A stretch of 64,000 bases of DNA from Ornithobacterium rhinotracheale (GTDB lineage: Bacteria; Bacteroidota; Bacteroidia; Flavobacteriales; Weeksellaceae): assembly GCF_004088395.1 (NCBI RefSeq), contig NZ_CP035107.1:632501-696500 (forward strand), written 5' to 3'. The position numbers were made by a program, and so were the translations under genes. Below are positions 1-8,070 of this stretch, in pieces (the stretch's first letter is position 1; the number at the start of each line of letters is the position of its first letter). The notes beneath the pieces are model-generated. The model was not told the origin of the DNA and did no database searches. It was given only the letters and a program-made list of their open reading frames with translations.

Positions 1-356
1 GAGTTTTAGGCGCGGTATATGAAATGTGTGTAGCCAATGATTTAGGGATAATGCTGAATGCAGATGCAATTCCTGTGGACGGGGAACAGCAATTATTGTG
101 TCAAAAATTCTCGCTTAATCCAGCCGAAATCATCGGAGCAGGGAGTATGCTTATGGCTGTTTCCCCAAAGGTGGTGAATGATTTGATTCAGTATTTTGCT
201 CAAAATCAATTGAAGCTCACCCCGATTGGCGAGTTTACCCCTGCTGAAAATGGTATATTGAGCTGGCAAGGTGGAGAAATGAAAGAGATACAATACTCAG
301 AGAGAGATGCTTACTGGGAGGCATTTTTTAATGCAGTTGAAAAAGGCTGGAAATGA
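1..356 (+). CDS. AIR synthase-related protein, C-terminal part (5' end outside window)
   Basis: The reading frame is open from the first bases of the window and ends in TGA, so only the last 118 or so residues are visible. They resemble the C-terminal domain of the PurM/HypE/ThiL-like AIR synthase superfamily: a GA(V)YEM helix start, a DADAIPV-like strand, the segment AEIIGAGSMLMAV, which matches the glycine-rich 'G(S/E)G.L(L/I)AV' strand of that fold, and a final strand with the pattern IGEFTP. In this superfamily the C-terminal domain packs on the ATP-binding N-terminal domain, which is not visible here. The stop overlaps the start of the ThiE-like gene (ATGA), so the two are probably co-translated. 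The substrate cannot be told from this half; a role near thiamine biosynthesis is inferred from the neighbour only. Confidence 0.6.
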   Translation, partial: VLGAVYEMCVANDLGIMLNADAIPVDGEQQLLCQKFSLNPAEIIGAGSMLMAVSPKVVNDLIQYFAQNQLKLTPIGEFTPAENGILSWQGGEMKEIQYSERDAYWEAFFNAVEKGWK

Positions 357-943
357 GAGTGAAACAGATTTATTTAATCATAGATGTACAAATTCCATTG
401 GCTAAATTGCAGGCAGATTTAAAGCTAATTTTGCAGGATTTAGATAAAGTTCAGCTATATAATACAGAGGAAATTTCAGTTGAAAATCTTCAAAAATATA
501 TTTTTTGGTTTTTGGAAAATAGCCTTGCTCAGGTATTTATTTATGAAAATATGCTTGCATTGGAATTGAGTAAAAATATTGGAATTCATTTAGATACGCC
601 AGAAGATTTAACGGGTTTAGAACAAAAGTTAAACCGAAAAATTCCAAAAGGCTGTACCGTGGGGAATGATTTAGCGGTATTGAAAAGGGCACAAAAATAT
701 GGGTATGATTATATTTCGTTTTGCTCCGTATTTCCTACCAAGTCGGCCAATGTTTGTGAGCTGGTAAAATTTGAAAATATACGAAAGGCGAGAGCTCTAT
801 TTAGTGGCGAAATTTTTTTGGCGGGTGGCATTACGCCCAAAACTAGAAAAATGCTAGATAATGTGGATTTTGATGGCATCGCTACCATCTCTGCGCTGAT
901 GACCTCAAAAGATAAAAGGAAAACAATAGAAAGTTTAAAATAA
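353..943 (+). CDS. ThiE-like thiamine phosphate synthase family protein
   Basis: A 196-residue TIM-barrel protein. The second half carries the family signatures: a GCTVGND segment, DYISFCSVFPTKSA (the phosphate/pyrimidine-binding DY...G.(I/V)FPT.(S/T)K region) and IFLAGGITP, the conserved GGI loop near the C-terminus. ThiE joins the hydroxymethylpyrimidine and thiazole moieties to make thiamine phosphate. The N-terminal third is diverged from classic ThiE, so it may be a TenI-like or otherwise specialised paralogue; I therefore withhold a gene symbol. Its start overlaps the upstream AIR-synthase-like gene by 4 nt, and the next gene begins 1 nt after its stop, which indicates a three-gene operon. 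Confidence 0.65.
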   Translation: MRVKQIYLIIDVQIPLAKLQADLKLILQDLDKVQLYNTEEISVENLQKYIFWFLENSLAQVFIYENMLALELSKNIGIHLDTPEDLTGLEQKLNRKIPKGCTVGNDLAVLKRAQKYGYDYISFCSVFPTKSANVCELVKFENIRKARALFSGEIFLAGGITPKTRKMLDNVDFDGIATISALMTSKDKRKTIESLK

Positions 944-944
944 A

Positions 945-1220
945 ATGGAAAAGAGAATTATAAATAAAATGTGTTGCCCATTTGACCACAGCGACTTACA
1001 CCTCTCAATCTTTGTAATGGAGGGCGAAAATGTAATAGAGGGGCTATTTACCTGCCCCAATTGTGGGCGATATTATCCCATTATTTCAGGCATTCCCATT
1101 ATGTCGCCAGATGAGTACCGAGAGCCTGATTTTGAGCGCAATTTCTTAATCAAATGGCGAGATTTGCTCCCCAAGGAAATTGCGAACAAAGTTCAGTTAA
1201 AGCTCTCAAACTTAGAATAA
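945..1220 (+). CDS. Trm112-like zinc-ribbon small protein
   Basis: A 91-residue protein with a Trm112/UPF0434-like layout. There is an N-terminal CCPFDH motif, then a CPNCGRYYPI knuckle followed by SGIPIM. This 'C..CGR.YPI..GIP.M' ending is the hallmark of the family. Such proteins bind zinc and often activate methyltransferases or act as small adaptors; the partner is unknown here. Only three good ligands (C, C and CPNC, with a nearby His) are visible, so metal binding is probable rather than certain. It is the last gene of the AIR-synthase-like/ThiE-like operon, and its 3' end overlaps the convergent pepE gene by 9 nt. Confidence 0.6.
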   Translation: MEKRIINKMCCPFDHSDLHLSIFVMEGENVIEGLFTCPNCGRYYPIISGIPIMSPDEYREPDFERNFLIKWRDLLPKEIANKVQLKLSNLE

Positions 1221-1931
1221 CTGCGGAAATAGTTCCTGAATATTGATTCCGCTCTCTACCTCATAGGGTGTTTTATTTCTTTCAAAAATTCTGGAAGTGT
1301 GCGGCCCTTCAATTGTGAGCCTATCATTGTGGCAGAGGATAAAATTCCCCTCGCGCAGCCCCACAACAGGCGTTTCGTTTTGCGTGAGAAATTCCAAAAT
1401 TCGGGTTTCGCGCGTTTCTCCTTTGTGTCGTGAATTTGGGTCGGGGTCGAGATAATGCGGATTTAAGCAAAAAGGAACTAGCCCCATCGCCTTAAAACTT
1501 GGAGGGTACACGATGGGCATATCATTAGTCGTCTGGATTGTAAGCCCGCCAATGTTGGAACCCGCGCTGGTACCTAGGTAGGGTGTGCCGTTTTCGATTA
1601 CTTTTTTTAAGGTCGGAAATAGGTCAAATTCATACATTTTCTGAACCAATAAAAAGGTGTTGCCTCCACCTGTGAAGATGGCTTTGGCATTTTCAAGGCA
1701 CACTTTTTTATTTTCCACGCTATGCAAGCCCGTAACTTTTATATTTAAGCTACTGAAAAACTCTTGCGCTCGTGCGGTGTACTCGGTATGTGTGATTCCG
1801 CTGGGGCGTGCAAATGGAATGAATATTAGTTCGTTACAGTCTTTAAATAATGTTTCAATTTCATTTTTTAAATAGGCTAAATACCCGCTTCCGTAAATGG
1901 TGGAAGTGCTGGCTAGTATAAAATTCTTCAT
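1212..1931 (-). CDS. pepE: Dipeptidase E (peptidase family S51)
   Basis: A 239-residue cytoplasmic serine peptidase that releases N-terminal Asp from dipeptides. The nucleophile elbow GTSAGSN carries the catalytic serine. It is preceded by AIFTGGGNTFLLV, the conserved glycine-rich 'GGGNT' loop, and followed by LNPHYLDPDP, which carries the catalytic-site histidine region; all are S51 family features. Length matches PepE (about 230 residues). There is no signal peptide. The gene is monocistronic and convergent with the Trm112-like gene, with which it overlaps by 9 nt. The start at ATG 1931 begins MKNFILAST, which fits the first beta-strand. Confidence 0.88.
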   Translation of the reverse strand: MKNFILASTSTIYGSGYLAYLKNEIETLFKDCNELIFIPFARPSGITHTEYTARAQEFFSSLNIKVTGLHSVENKKVCLENAKAIFTGGGNTFLLVQKMYEFDLFPTLKKVIENGTPYLGTSAGSNIGGLTIQTTNDMPIVYPPSFKAMGLVPFCLNPHYLDPDPNSRHKGETRETRILEFLTQNETPVVGLREGNFILCHNDRLTIEGPHTSRIFERNKTPYEVESGINIQELFPQLF

Positions 1932-2000
1932 AATTGATAAAAAAATAGCGCATTTTTTGGAATATGTAAAATGCTTTTAATAAATTGCATAAAAAAGACA

Positions 2001-3185
2001 ATGAATATTAATCCTAATGTTTTTAATTCAATATTAGACAACGATTTTTACAAATTCACTATGCAGTGCGCAGTGGTGAAACTTTTTCCAAATATACGCG
2101 CAAAATATAAATTTATCAACCGTGGTAAGCATCAATTTCCAGAAGGTTTCAAGGATTTAATGCGCGCAGCGGTGGATAATATGGCGCATCTGAAGCTGAC
2201 CAAAGATGAGAAGGCTTTTTTAATCAGAACTTGCCCTTATTTAAATCCCGCTTATATTGATTTTTTGGAGGGCTATCGCTATGACCCCTCGGAGGTGCAT
2301 ATTGAGCAAAATGGAACAGATTTAGAGGTGCGTGTAGAGGGGCTTTGGTACCGTACTATCTTGTGGGAGGTGCCATTGCTTTCAATGATTTCGGAGCTTT
2401 ATTACAAGGCAACGCACCAAGAAAGCTGGAGTGATGAAAAGATTGTGAAAAATACACTGGATAAAGTGAAGTTATTCAATGAATTAGGTGTTAAGTTTGC
2501 CGAATTTGGCACCCGTCGTCGCCATAGCTACCACGTGCAGAGAAAAGTGGTGCACGCCCTAGAAACTTATAATGGGCAGAGCTTTATAGGCACCTCAAAT
2601 GTGCATATGGCAATGCTCTACAACACCAAGCCAATAGGCACGCACGCCCACGAGTGGTTTATGTTTCACGCGGCAGAGTATGGCTTTAAGATGTCTAATG
2701 CTATGGCACTGGAACACTGGGTAGATGTATTTAGAGGAGATTTAGGCGTGGCACTTTCAGATACTTATACCACGGATGTTTTTTTCAGGCAGTTTGATAC
2801 CAAATTTGCTAAACTATTTGATGGAGTGCGCCACGATAGCGGCGACCCAATTGAATTTGCAAATAAAACCATAGAACACTATAAAAGCCACGGAATTAAT
2901 CCACATTACAAGCACATTATTTTCTCCGATGGGCTAAACCCTGAAAAAGTGAAATCCATTACCGAAGCTACTAAGGGCAAAATTGGAATTTCCTTTGGCA
3001 TAGGTACCAATCTGACTAATGATGTGGGGTTGAAACCAATGAATATCGTTATCAAATTGACTGATGTCCTCACCAGTGATAACGAATGGGTGCCCACCGT
3101 GAAACTTTCAGATGAGCCGTTTAAGCATACAGGCGATGAGCGAATGATTCATTTAGCAAAAGAATTATTAAGAATAAAAGATTAA
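2001..3185 (+). CDS. pncB: Nicotinate phosphoribosyltransferase
   Basis: A 394-residue enzyme that makes nicotinate mononucleotide from nicotinate and PRPP in NAD salvage. Family signatures are SILDNDFYKFTM at the N-terminus, EFGTRRRHSYH (substrate-binding loop), FIGTSNV, GTHAHEW, and FDGVRHDSGDP, which includes the histidine that is phosphorylated in the PncB family. A possible in-frame start 30 nt upstream adds MLLINCIKKT, which is not family-like. The ATG at 2001 gives the canonical N-terminus and was chosen. A strong terminator follows. nadD lies elsewhere in the window (44.5 to 45.1 kb), so the next step of the pathway is also present. Confidence 0.93.
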   Translation: MNINPNVFNSILDNDFYKFTMQCAVVKLFPNIRAKYKFINRGKHQFPEGFKDLMRAAVDNMAHLKLTKDEKAFLIRTCPYLNPAYIDFLEGYRYDPSEVHIEQNGTDLEVRVEGLWYRTILWEVPLLSMISELYYKATHQESWSDEKIVKNTLDKVKLFNELGVKFAEFGTRRRHSYHVQRKVVHALETYNGQSFIGTSNVHMAMLYNTKPIGTHAHEWFMFHAAEYGFKMSNAMALEHWVDVFRGDLGVALSDTYTTDVFFRQFDTKFAKLFDGVRHDSGDPIEFANKTIEHYKSHGINPHYKHIIFSDGLNPEKVKSITEATKGKIGISFGIGTNLTNDVGLKPMNIVIKLTDVLTSDNEWVPTVKLSDEPFKHTGDERMIHLAKELLRIKD

Positions 3186-3203
3186 GGTTTCTAAAATAAA
3201 AAA

Positions 3204-3234
3204 AAGCCGTCCCCAATATTGGGAACGGCTTTTT
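3204..3234. terminator. Rho-independent terminator between pncB and dps
   Basis: A GC-rich hairpin with arms AGCCGT and ACGGCT, an inner CCC/GGG pairing and one mismatch, flanked by an A-run on one side and a T-run on the other. It can therefore terminate pncB on the plus strand and dps on the minus strand. Confidence 0.8.
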
Positions 3235-3256
3235 GTTAGCGAAAAACATAAATTGT

Positions 3257-3730
3257 TTAAATATCTAAGAATGCATTCAGCATCCAAGCAGTCTTCTCTT
3301 GCCCTGAAATGAAATCGCTCATCATAGCATTTGTACCCTCATCGCCTAGCTCGCCAGAGGCTTCAAGGATTTCTCTCTCAATGATTAAAATCTCTTTCAT
3401 AGAGTCCAGCACTACTTTCACAGCCTCAGTATCTTTGTGAACATTCTTGGCAGCCTGCACTTTGGAGGTAGCAAGGTAATCTTGGAAAGTATGCATAGGC
3501 GTTTCGCCAAGAGTGAGTATGCGCTCCGCGATTTCATCAATTTGCTCCTGAACCTCGGTATACATTTCCTCAAATTTTGCGTGTAGTGCAAAGAAATTTT
3601 CACCCTTAATATTCCAGTGAACACTTCTCAAATTTTGGTAGTAAACTTGGAAATTGGCCAAAAGCTCATTTAGGCTTCCGCACAATTTTTTTGATTCTTT
3701 TTCATCTAATCCGATTGTAGTTAATGACAT
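3257..3730 (-). CDS. dps: Dps-like ferritin, DNA starvation/oxidative stress protein
   Basis: A 157-residue four-helix-bundle ferritin-like protein. The inter-subunit ferroxidase ligands are visible as SVHWNIKG and LHAKFEEMY, followed by DEIAERIL, the signature order of Dps proteins. Dps dodecamers oxidise Fe(II) with hydrogen peroxide, store iron and protect DNA. The gene is divergent from oxyR across a 116-bp AT-rich intergenic region, which makes peroxide-responsive control by OxyR the obvious inference. The N-terminus is short and lacks the lysine-rich DNA-binding tail seen in E. coli Dps, so protection may rest mainly on iron chemistry. Confidence 0.9.
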   Translation of the reverse strand: MSLTTIGLDEKESKKLCGSLNELLANFQVYYQNLRSVHWNIKGENFFALHAKFEEMYTEVQEQIDEIAERILTLGETPMHTFQDYLATSKVQAAKNVHKDTEAVKVVLDSMKEILIIEREILEASGELGDEGTNAMMSDFISGQEKTAWMLNAFLDI

Positions 3731-3846
3731 AGTATTAAAATATTTTGGTTATTCAACTTTTGTAATGCAAATATCATGAAAAACTCGCTTTAAATTATTT
3801 TATTTTACTAATGATTATTTATATCTTTATCAAATAAATTTATACA

Positions 3847-4800
3847 ATGACATTAATTCAGCTAGAATACGCCTTAGCCGTTGCCGAGAGCAAAAATTTT
3901 ACCCTAGCCGCCGAGCGAGTTTTTGTAACGCAGCCCACTTTGAGTATGCAAATCCAGAAACTAGAAGTAGAGCTGGGCGTAAATATTTTTGACCGCACCA
4001 CGCACCCCATAGGCATCACGCCAATAGGAAAAAAAATCTTGAAACAAGCTAAAAAGATTTTGAGCGAGGCCGAAAAAATGAAATTTATGGTAGCCGAGGA
4101 AAAAAAATCCCTAGAAGGAACTTTTAAAATTGGGGTAATTCCCACGCTAGTCTCCACACTAGTGCCGCTATTTTATAAAAATTTCATTCGTAAATTCCCT
4201 AAAACACAATTAATTATCTTAGAACTAAAAACAGAGGCCATTTTAGAACAATTAAAGGAAGGCAAGATAGATTTCGGAATAGCCGCCACTCCACTCAATG
4301 CGCCTGATTTTGTGGAAGATGTATTATTTTATGAGCCAATGCTCGCATATGTGCCGCCGCAACACCGATTGCATAATAAAAAGGAAATAGAGGAGGGGGA
4401 TTTAGATTTAAATGATTTGCTATTGCTAGAAGAGGGGCACTGTTTCAGGAATAATGTATTATCCATTTGCTCAAACTCAAATTCAAGTAAATCAGGAGTT
4501 TCAGTGCAGAGCGGGAATTTTGAGACTCTGGTGAAACTTGCCGATGATGGGTTGGGAATGACTGTTTTACCCTCAATGCAAGCCGATGATATTCTGCACC
4601 GAAAGGGAAAAGAAAATTTAAAGAATTTTAAGCACCCAAGCCCCACACGCGAGATAAGCCTTGTGTACCACGAGTCTCAACCACGGCTAAATTTTGCACG
4701 GAAATTAAAAGAAACCATACAGGGACTAGTGCGCGGTAAAATCTATTTAGACCAAGGTACACGCACATTCCCTACACTCCTGATGGAGAAAAACACTTAA
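3847..4800 (+). CDS. oxyR: OxyR-type LysR regulator of peroxide stress
   Basis: A 317-residue LysR-family regulator. The N-terminal winged HTH (residues 1 to 65, with QLEYALAVAE and TLAAERVFVTQPTLS) is followed by a periplasmic-binding-like effector domain. The two redox cysteines of OxyR are present in the motif GHCFRNNVLSIC, at residues 199 and 208, the same numbers as in E. coli OxyR, where their disulfide switches the protein on. The gene is divergent from dps, a classic OxyR target. A near-consensus TATCTTTA box lies upstream. A hairpin terminator follows directly. Confidence 0.9.
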   Translation: MTLIQLEYALAVAESKNFTLAAERVFVTQPTLSMQIQKLEVELGVNIFDRTTHPIGITPIGKKILKQAKKILSEAEKMKFMVAEEKKSLEGTFKIGVIPTLVSTLVPLFYKNFIRKFPKTQLIILELKTEAILEQLKEGKIDFGIAATPLNAPDFVEDVLFYEPMLAYVPPQHRLHNKKEIEEGDLDLNDLLLLEEGHCFRNNVLSICSNSNSSKSGVSVQSGNFETLVKLADDGLGMTVLPSMQADDILHRKGKENLKNFKHPSPTREISLVYHESQPRLNFARKLKETIQGLVRGKIYLDQGTRTFPTLLMEKNT

Positions 4801-4805
4801 AAACT

Positions 4806-4842
4806 AAAAATGCGCTAAATTCCAATTTTAGCGCATTTTTTA
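4806..4842 (+). terminator. Terminator after oxyR
   Basis: Nine-bp perfect stem TGCGCTAAA/TTTAGCGCA with a 7-nt loop, extended by an A-run on the 5' side and a T-run on the 3' side. It begins 10 nt after the oxyR stop. Confidence 0.82.
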
Positions 4843-4905
4843 TTTATAGCTCAAGCATACTTTAAATGAAAGTAAGAAAATTGATTTAAAATATATTTTA
4901 GTTGA

Positions 4906-5205
4906 ATGGAGCCAGAAAAAAGAAAAATATTAGTTAGTGCTTTACCTGTTGTTAAGCATTTTTTGTTGCGGTTACTCATTTTAATCCTTGTTTACAGCTT
5001 AGTTTTTGGGCTGAGTATTGCGTTTTTTTATGAGGGAGGAGTGTTTCTGTTCTTAATTATTTTGCCAATAATAAATATTGTATTTTTTTTAATTTTATTT
5101 ATTGAGGCTATTTTCTTAAAACATAAGAAACAATGGGCAAAGCTAGTGTGTAATCTTATTCTTCTTTTGTGTATTATCTTTTTTTATCTTTATTTTTACG
5201 CTTAA
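4906..5205 (+). CDS. Small integral membrane protein, function unknown
   Basis: A 99-residue, very hydrophobic protein with three predicted transmembrane helices (roughly residues 19 to 41, 43 to 68 and 78 to 98), separated by short charged loops such as KHKKQ. I recognise no family motif. It lies 6 nt before the Nif3-like gene and on the same strand, so it is probably the first gene of that transcript. Coding status rests on its length, ATG start and spacing. Confidence 0.5.
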   Translation: MEPEKRKILVSALPVVKHFLLRLLILILVYSLVFGLSIAFFYEGGVFLFLIILPIINIVFFLILFIEAIFLKHKKQWAKLVCNLILLLCIIFFYLYFYA

Positions 5206-5211
5206 AAAATT

Positions 5212-6312
5212 ATGAAAATTCAAATCAAAGAAATCATACAATCCCTTGAAAAATGGGCTCCTACGGCTTACGCTGAGTCGTTCGATAATGTGGGCTTGCA
5301 GCTTGGGGATAAAGAAAAATATATTGAGAAAGCATTAGTCGCTTTTGAAATTACCGAAGAAGTTTTAGAAGAAGCAATTGAAAACCAAGCAGGTTTAATC
5401 ATTACATTTCACCCATTGATTTTTGGCGGACTCAAAAGCATTACAGGCAAAAACCGAGTAGAACGCGTTTTGCTCAGAGCCATTAAGCACGATATTGCCA
5501 TTTATGCCATACACACCAACCTTGATGCACAGCTTTTAGGGGTAAATCACGAAATTGGTAAGCGGTTGGGGCTAAATGATTTGAAGGTGTTAATTCCCAA
5601 TAAAGAAACTTTATTTAAGCTCAGTTTTTTTGTCCCTCAGGACGATGCCGAAAAAGTCCGAGCAGCTTTATTTAAAGCTCAGTTAGGCATCATTGGGAAC
5701 TACACGGAATGTAGTTTTAGTACCCAAGGCATCGGCACATTTAAGCCCTCGCAGGTGGCCAATCCGCACCTAGGCAGGGCGGGCGAGCAGGAAAAGGTGC
5801 AGGAGGAGCGTGTGGAAATTTTAATCAAAAAGCACGAAATCGGTAAAGCCATTCAGACTTTAAAACAAAATCACCCATACGAGGAAGTGGCATACGACAT
5901 TTTTCCTTTGGCAAACGAAGATCCCGCCACAGGAATGGGGCAAATTGGCGAATTGCCAGCAGCCATGAATGCCGAGGAATTTATCCAATTGCTTAAAAAA
6001 GTTTTTGGCACGCCATACATTAAAACCTCGGCTTTGGTAAAAAAGGAAATCAAAAAAGTAGCCGTTTTAGGTGGTTCGGGCGCATTTGCCATTGGCGCAG
6101 CAAAAGCCTCAGGGGCAGATGCTTTCGTTACGGCGGATTTGAAATATCACGATTTTTTCTTGGCAGAAAATCAGCTGTTTCTGTGCGATGTGGGGCATTA
6201 TGAATCAGAACAATTCAATAAATTTTATATAACAGGCTATCTTTCAGAAATTTTTAGTAATTTTGCAGTCCTTACCTCTGAGGTAAATACAAACCCAATT
6301 AATTATTTTTAA
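5212..6312 (+). CDS. Nif3-like dinuclear metal centre protein (YqfO/YbgI family)
   Basis: A 366-residue protein of the NIF3/DUF34 family, which forms hexameric rings with a dinuclear metal site. The conserved N-terminal pattern SFDNVGLQLGD, then ITFHPLIFGG and AIHTNLDA, and the C-terminal DAFVTADLKYHDFF and DVGHYESEQF supply the usual His/Asp/Glu metal ligands. A central insertion of about 110 residues (about 125 to 235, with KLSFFVP and HPYEEVAYDI) is the PII/CutA-like domain found in the long YqfO-type members. The biochemical role is unsettled in the family. The gene is followed 3 nt later by the COG1579 coiled-coil protein, a pairing common in flavobacteria. Confidence 0.88.
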   Translation: MKIQIKEIIQSLEKWAPTAYAESFDNVGLQLGDKEKYIEKALVAFEITEEVLEEAIENQAGLIITFHPLIFGGLKSITGKNRVERVLLRAIKHDIAIYAIHTNLDAQLLGVNHEIGKRLGLNDLKVLIPNKETLFKLSFFVPQDDAEKVRAALFKAQLGIIGNYTECSFSTQGIGTFKPSQVANPHLGRAGEQEKVQEERVEILIKKHEIGKAIQTLKQNHPYEEVAYDIFPLANEDPATGMGQIGELPAAMNAEEFIQLLKKVFGTPYIKTSALVKKEIKKVAVLGGSGAFAIGAAKASGADAFVTADLKYHDFFLAENQLFLCDVGHYESEQFNKFYITGYLSEIFSNFAVLTSEVNTNPINYF

Positions 6313-6315
6313 ATT

Positions 6316-7098
6316 ATGGCTAAAAATAAAAGCACTGAAGCAAGTGTAGAAGAGAAGCTAAGAGGCTTATACGACCTACAGCTAATTGACTCTCGATTAG
6401 ATGAAATTCGCAATACGAGAGGGGAACTCCCGCTAGAAGTTCGAGATTTGGAAGACGATATTGCAGGTAAAGAAAAACGCTTTGCCTCTACGGAGCTAGA
6501 TGTTGAGGCGCTTGAGGTGAAAATCAAAGAGGAAAAAGAGGCTATGAAAGAGGCGGCCGCTTTGATTAAAAAATATACAAAACAACAGGACAATGTGCGA
6601 AACAACCGTGAGTTTGAAGCCTTGTCTAAGGAAATTGAGTATCAGGAGCTTGAAATCGAACATAGCGAGAAGAAGATTAAGGAATTTAATGCTAAAATCG
6701 CTTTCTTAAAAGAGAAGCAAGAGGATTTACAGCAAAAAATTAAAGATTATCAAGAGTATTTGGAGCATAAAAAATCTGAACTTGATAATATCGTGAAAGA
6801 GACTGAGAAAGAGGAGGCTAAGCTAAATGAATTGGCCGAAGAATATAGCCAAGAGATAGACCCAAGATTGCTGAAAGCGTATCAGAAAATTCGTTCCTCT
6901 GTGAAAAATGGCTTGGCTGTAGTGCCAGTGGAGCGTGGAGCTTCTGCGGGGTCATTCTTCACCATTCCGCCTCAGCGCCAAATGGAAATCGCGATGCGCA
7001 AAAAGATTATCCTTGATGAGCATAGCGGTAGAATTTTGGTAGATGCTGAGCTAGCCAACGAGCAGAAAGAAAAAATGGAAAAAATCATCAATGCTTAA
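6316..7098 (+). CDS. COG1579-type coiled-coil protein with degenerate zinc ribbon
   Basis: A 260-residue protein. Residues about 10 to 185 form a long charged coiled coil (runs of E/K/L heptads). The C-terminal domain keeps the family landmarks IPPQRQMEI and SGRILVD. In the family this domain is a C4 zinc ribbon, with CxxC just before the IPPQ motif and a CEHCGRIL motif after it. Here the positions read SAGSF and DEHSGRIL, so all four cysteines are gone. The domain probably keeps its fold without zinc. It is co-transcribed with the Nif3-like gene. Its molecular function is unknown; a nucleic-acid-binding role has been proposed for the family. Confidence 0.82.
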   Translation: MAKNKSTEASVEEKLRGLYDLQLIDSRLDEIRNTRGELPLEVRDLEDDIAGKEKRFASTELDVEALEVKIKEEKEAMKEAAALIKKYTKQQDNVRNNREFEALSKEIEYQELEIEHSEKKIKEFNAKIAFLKEKQEDLQQKIKDYQEYLEHKKSELDNIVKETEKEEAKLNELAEEYSQEIDPRLLKAYQKIRSSVKNGLAVVPVERGASAGSFFTIPPQRQMEIAMRKKIILDEHSGRILVDAELANEQKEKMEKIINA

Positions 7099-7130
7099 TA
7101 TTGATTAAAATTTCTTTCCTAAAAAAATAG

Positions 7131-7174
7131 ATTTTAGGCACATTTCTCTTTTGAGAGTTGTGCCTATTTTTTTG
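7131..7174 (+). terminator. Terminator after the Nif3/COG1579 transcript
   Basis: Stem TAGGCACA/TGTGCCTA (8 bp) with an inner CTC/GAG pairing, followed by seven Ts, about 35 nt after the stop codon. Confidence 0.82.
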
Positions 7175-7219
7175 TTTAAAAAAATTATAAATAAAATGTT
7201 CATTTAATTATATTTTTAT

Positions 7220-7227
7220 TAAATTTG
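7220..7227 (+). promoter_or_regulatory. Candidate Bacteroidota -7 box for the outer membrane protein gene
   Basis: TAAATTTG matches the TAnnTTTG consensus of the Bacteroidota housekeeping sigma factor. No convincing TTG -33 element sits at the right distance, and the predicted leader to the ATG at 7372 would be about 140 nt, so this is tentative. Confidence 0.35.
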
Positions 7228-7371
7228 TCCGAAATACAAGTGCTAATATTAAAGAAATGAAAAAATGAAAGTTGATTGAATTTTTTAAGTATTTAAATCA
7301 CAGCAATCAAATATTTCTTTAAAATTCAGATTTTGAATATATTAAAACCAAAAAAACATAACCATAAACAT

Positions 7372-7914
7372 ATGAAAAAAGTACTATTAGCAGCGGCAGC
7401 TTTGTTGGCATTCAATGCTAGCCAAGCGCAGGTAGAAAAAAGCATAACTGGTTTGCAGTTAGGGCTTTTTGGTGTAGATCTTAACAACGAAACTCGCCTT
7501 TCTGAGCAAGTTGCATTGCGTTCGGCAGTTGGGTTGAATGTGGGCGTTTGGGGTGGTAATTTTTATGATAAAACAGGCTTTATTCTATATCCAAAATTAT
7601 CGCTTCAACCTAAATATTACTACAATATTTTGAGCCGAAAAGAACAAGGTAAAAATATTAAAAACAACAGTGCCAACTATTTATCATTACAAGTGAATTA
7701 CACACCAGATTGGTTTTCGATTTCTAATTATGATAATTTGCGACTCATCAATAAACTAGATATAGTACCTACTTTTGGGATTCGTAGAAATTTTGCGCAA
7801 GATTTTAATTATGAGTTTCGAGTGGGCTTAGGCTACGGGACTACATTTGGCGAAAAAAACAATGTGAGCGGCACTGTATTAGATTTAGGATTTAAGGTAG
7901 GATACGATTTTTAA
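7372..7914 (+). CDS. Secreted small outer-membrane beta-barrel-like protein
   Basis: A 180-residue protein. The ATG at 7372 gives a clear signal peptide, MKKVLLAAAALLAF...ASQA, cleaved before QVEKS. A TTG 39 nt upstream would add a lysine/histidine-rich stretch ahead of the signal and is rejected. The mature part alternates polar and aromatic/hydrophobic residues in beta-strand fashion and ends in VGYDF, a C-terminal phenylalanine typical of barrel proteins. I see no specific family. The gene is monocistronic between two terminators. Confidence 0.72.
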   Translation: MKKVLLAAAALLAFNASQAQVEKSITGLQLGLFGVDLNNETRLSEQVALRSAVGLNVGVWGGNFYDKTGFILYPKLSLQPKYYYNILSRKEQGKNIKNNSANYLSLQVNYTPDWFSISNYDNLRLINKLDIVPTFGIRRNFAQDFNYEFRVGLGYGTTFGEKNNVSGTVLDLGFKVGYDF

Positions 7915-8009
7915 AATTAAATTTAGTAATAGGAAAAGCGTGTTGTGAAGTTTTAGCCGCTTTCGGTGGCAAACAAACTTTAGATGTGTAAATCTAAAAT
8001 TAAATAATA

Positions 8010-8048
8010 AAAAAAAACGGCAAAAATTCAATTTTTTGCCGTTTTTTG
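8010..8048. terminator. Bidirectional terminator between the barrel gene and the ABC exporter
   Basis: Long perfect stem AAAAACGGCAAAAA/TTTTTGCCGTTTTT with a short loop and A/T runs on both sides. It can serve the plus-strand gene ending at 7914 and the minus-strand ABC permease ending at 8071. Confidence 0.8.
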
Positions 8049-8070
8049 TTTTTTGAAAAAATGATTAAAA

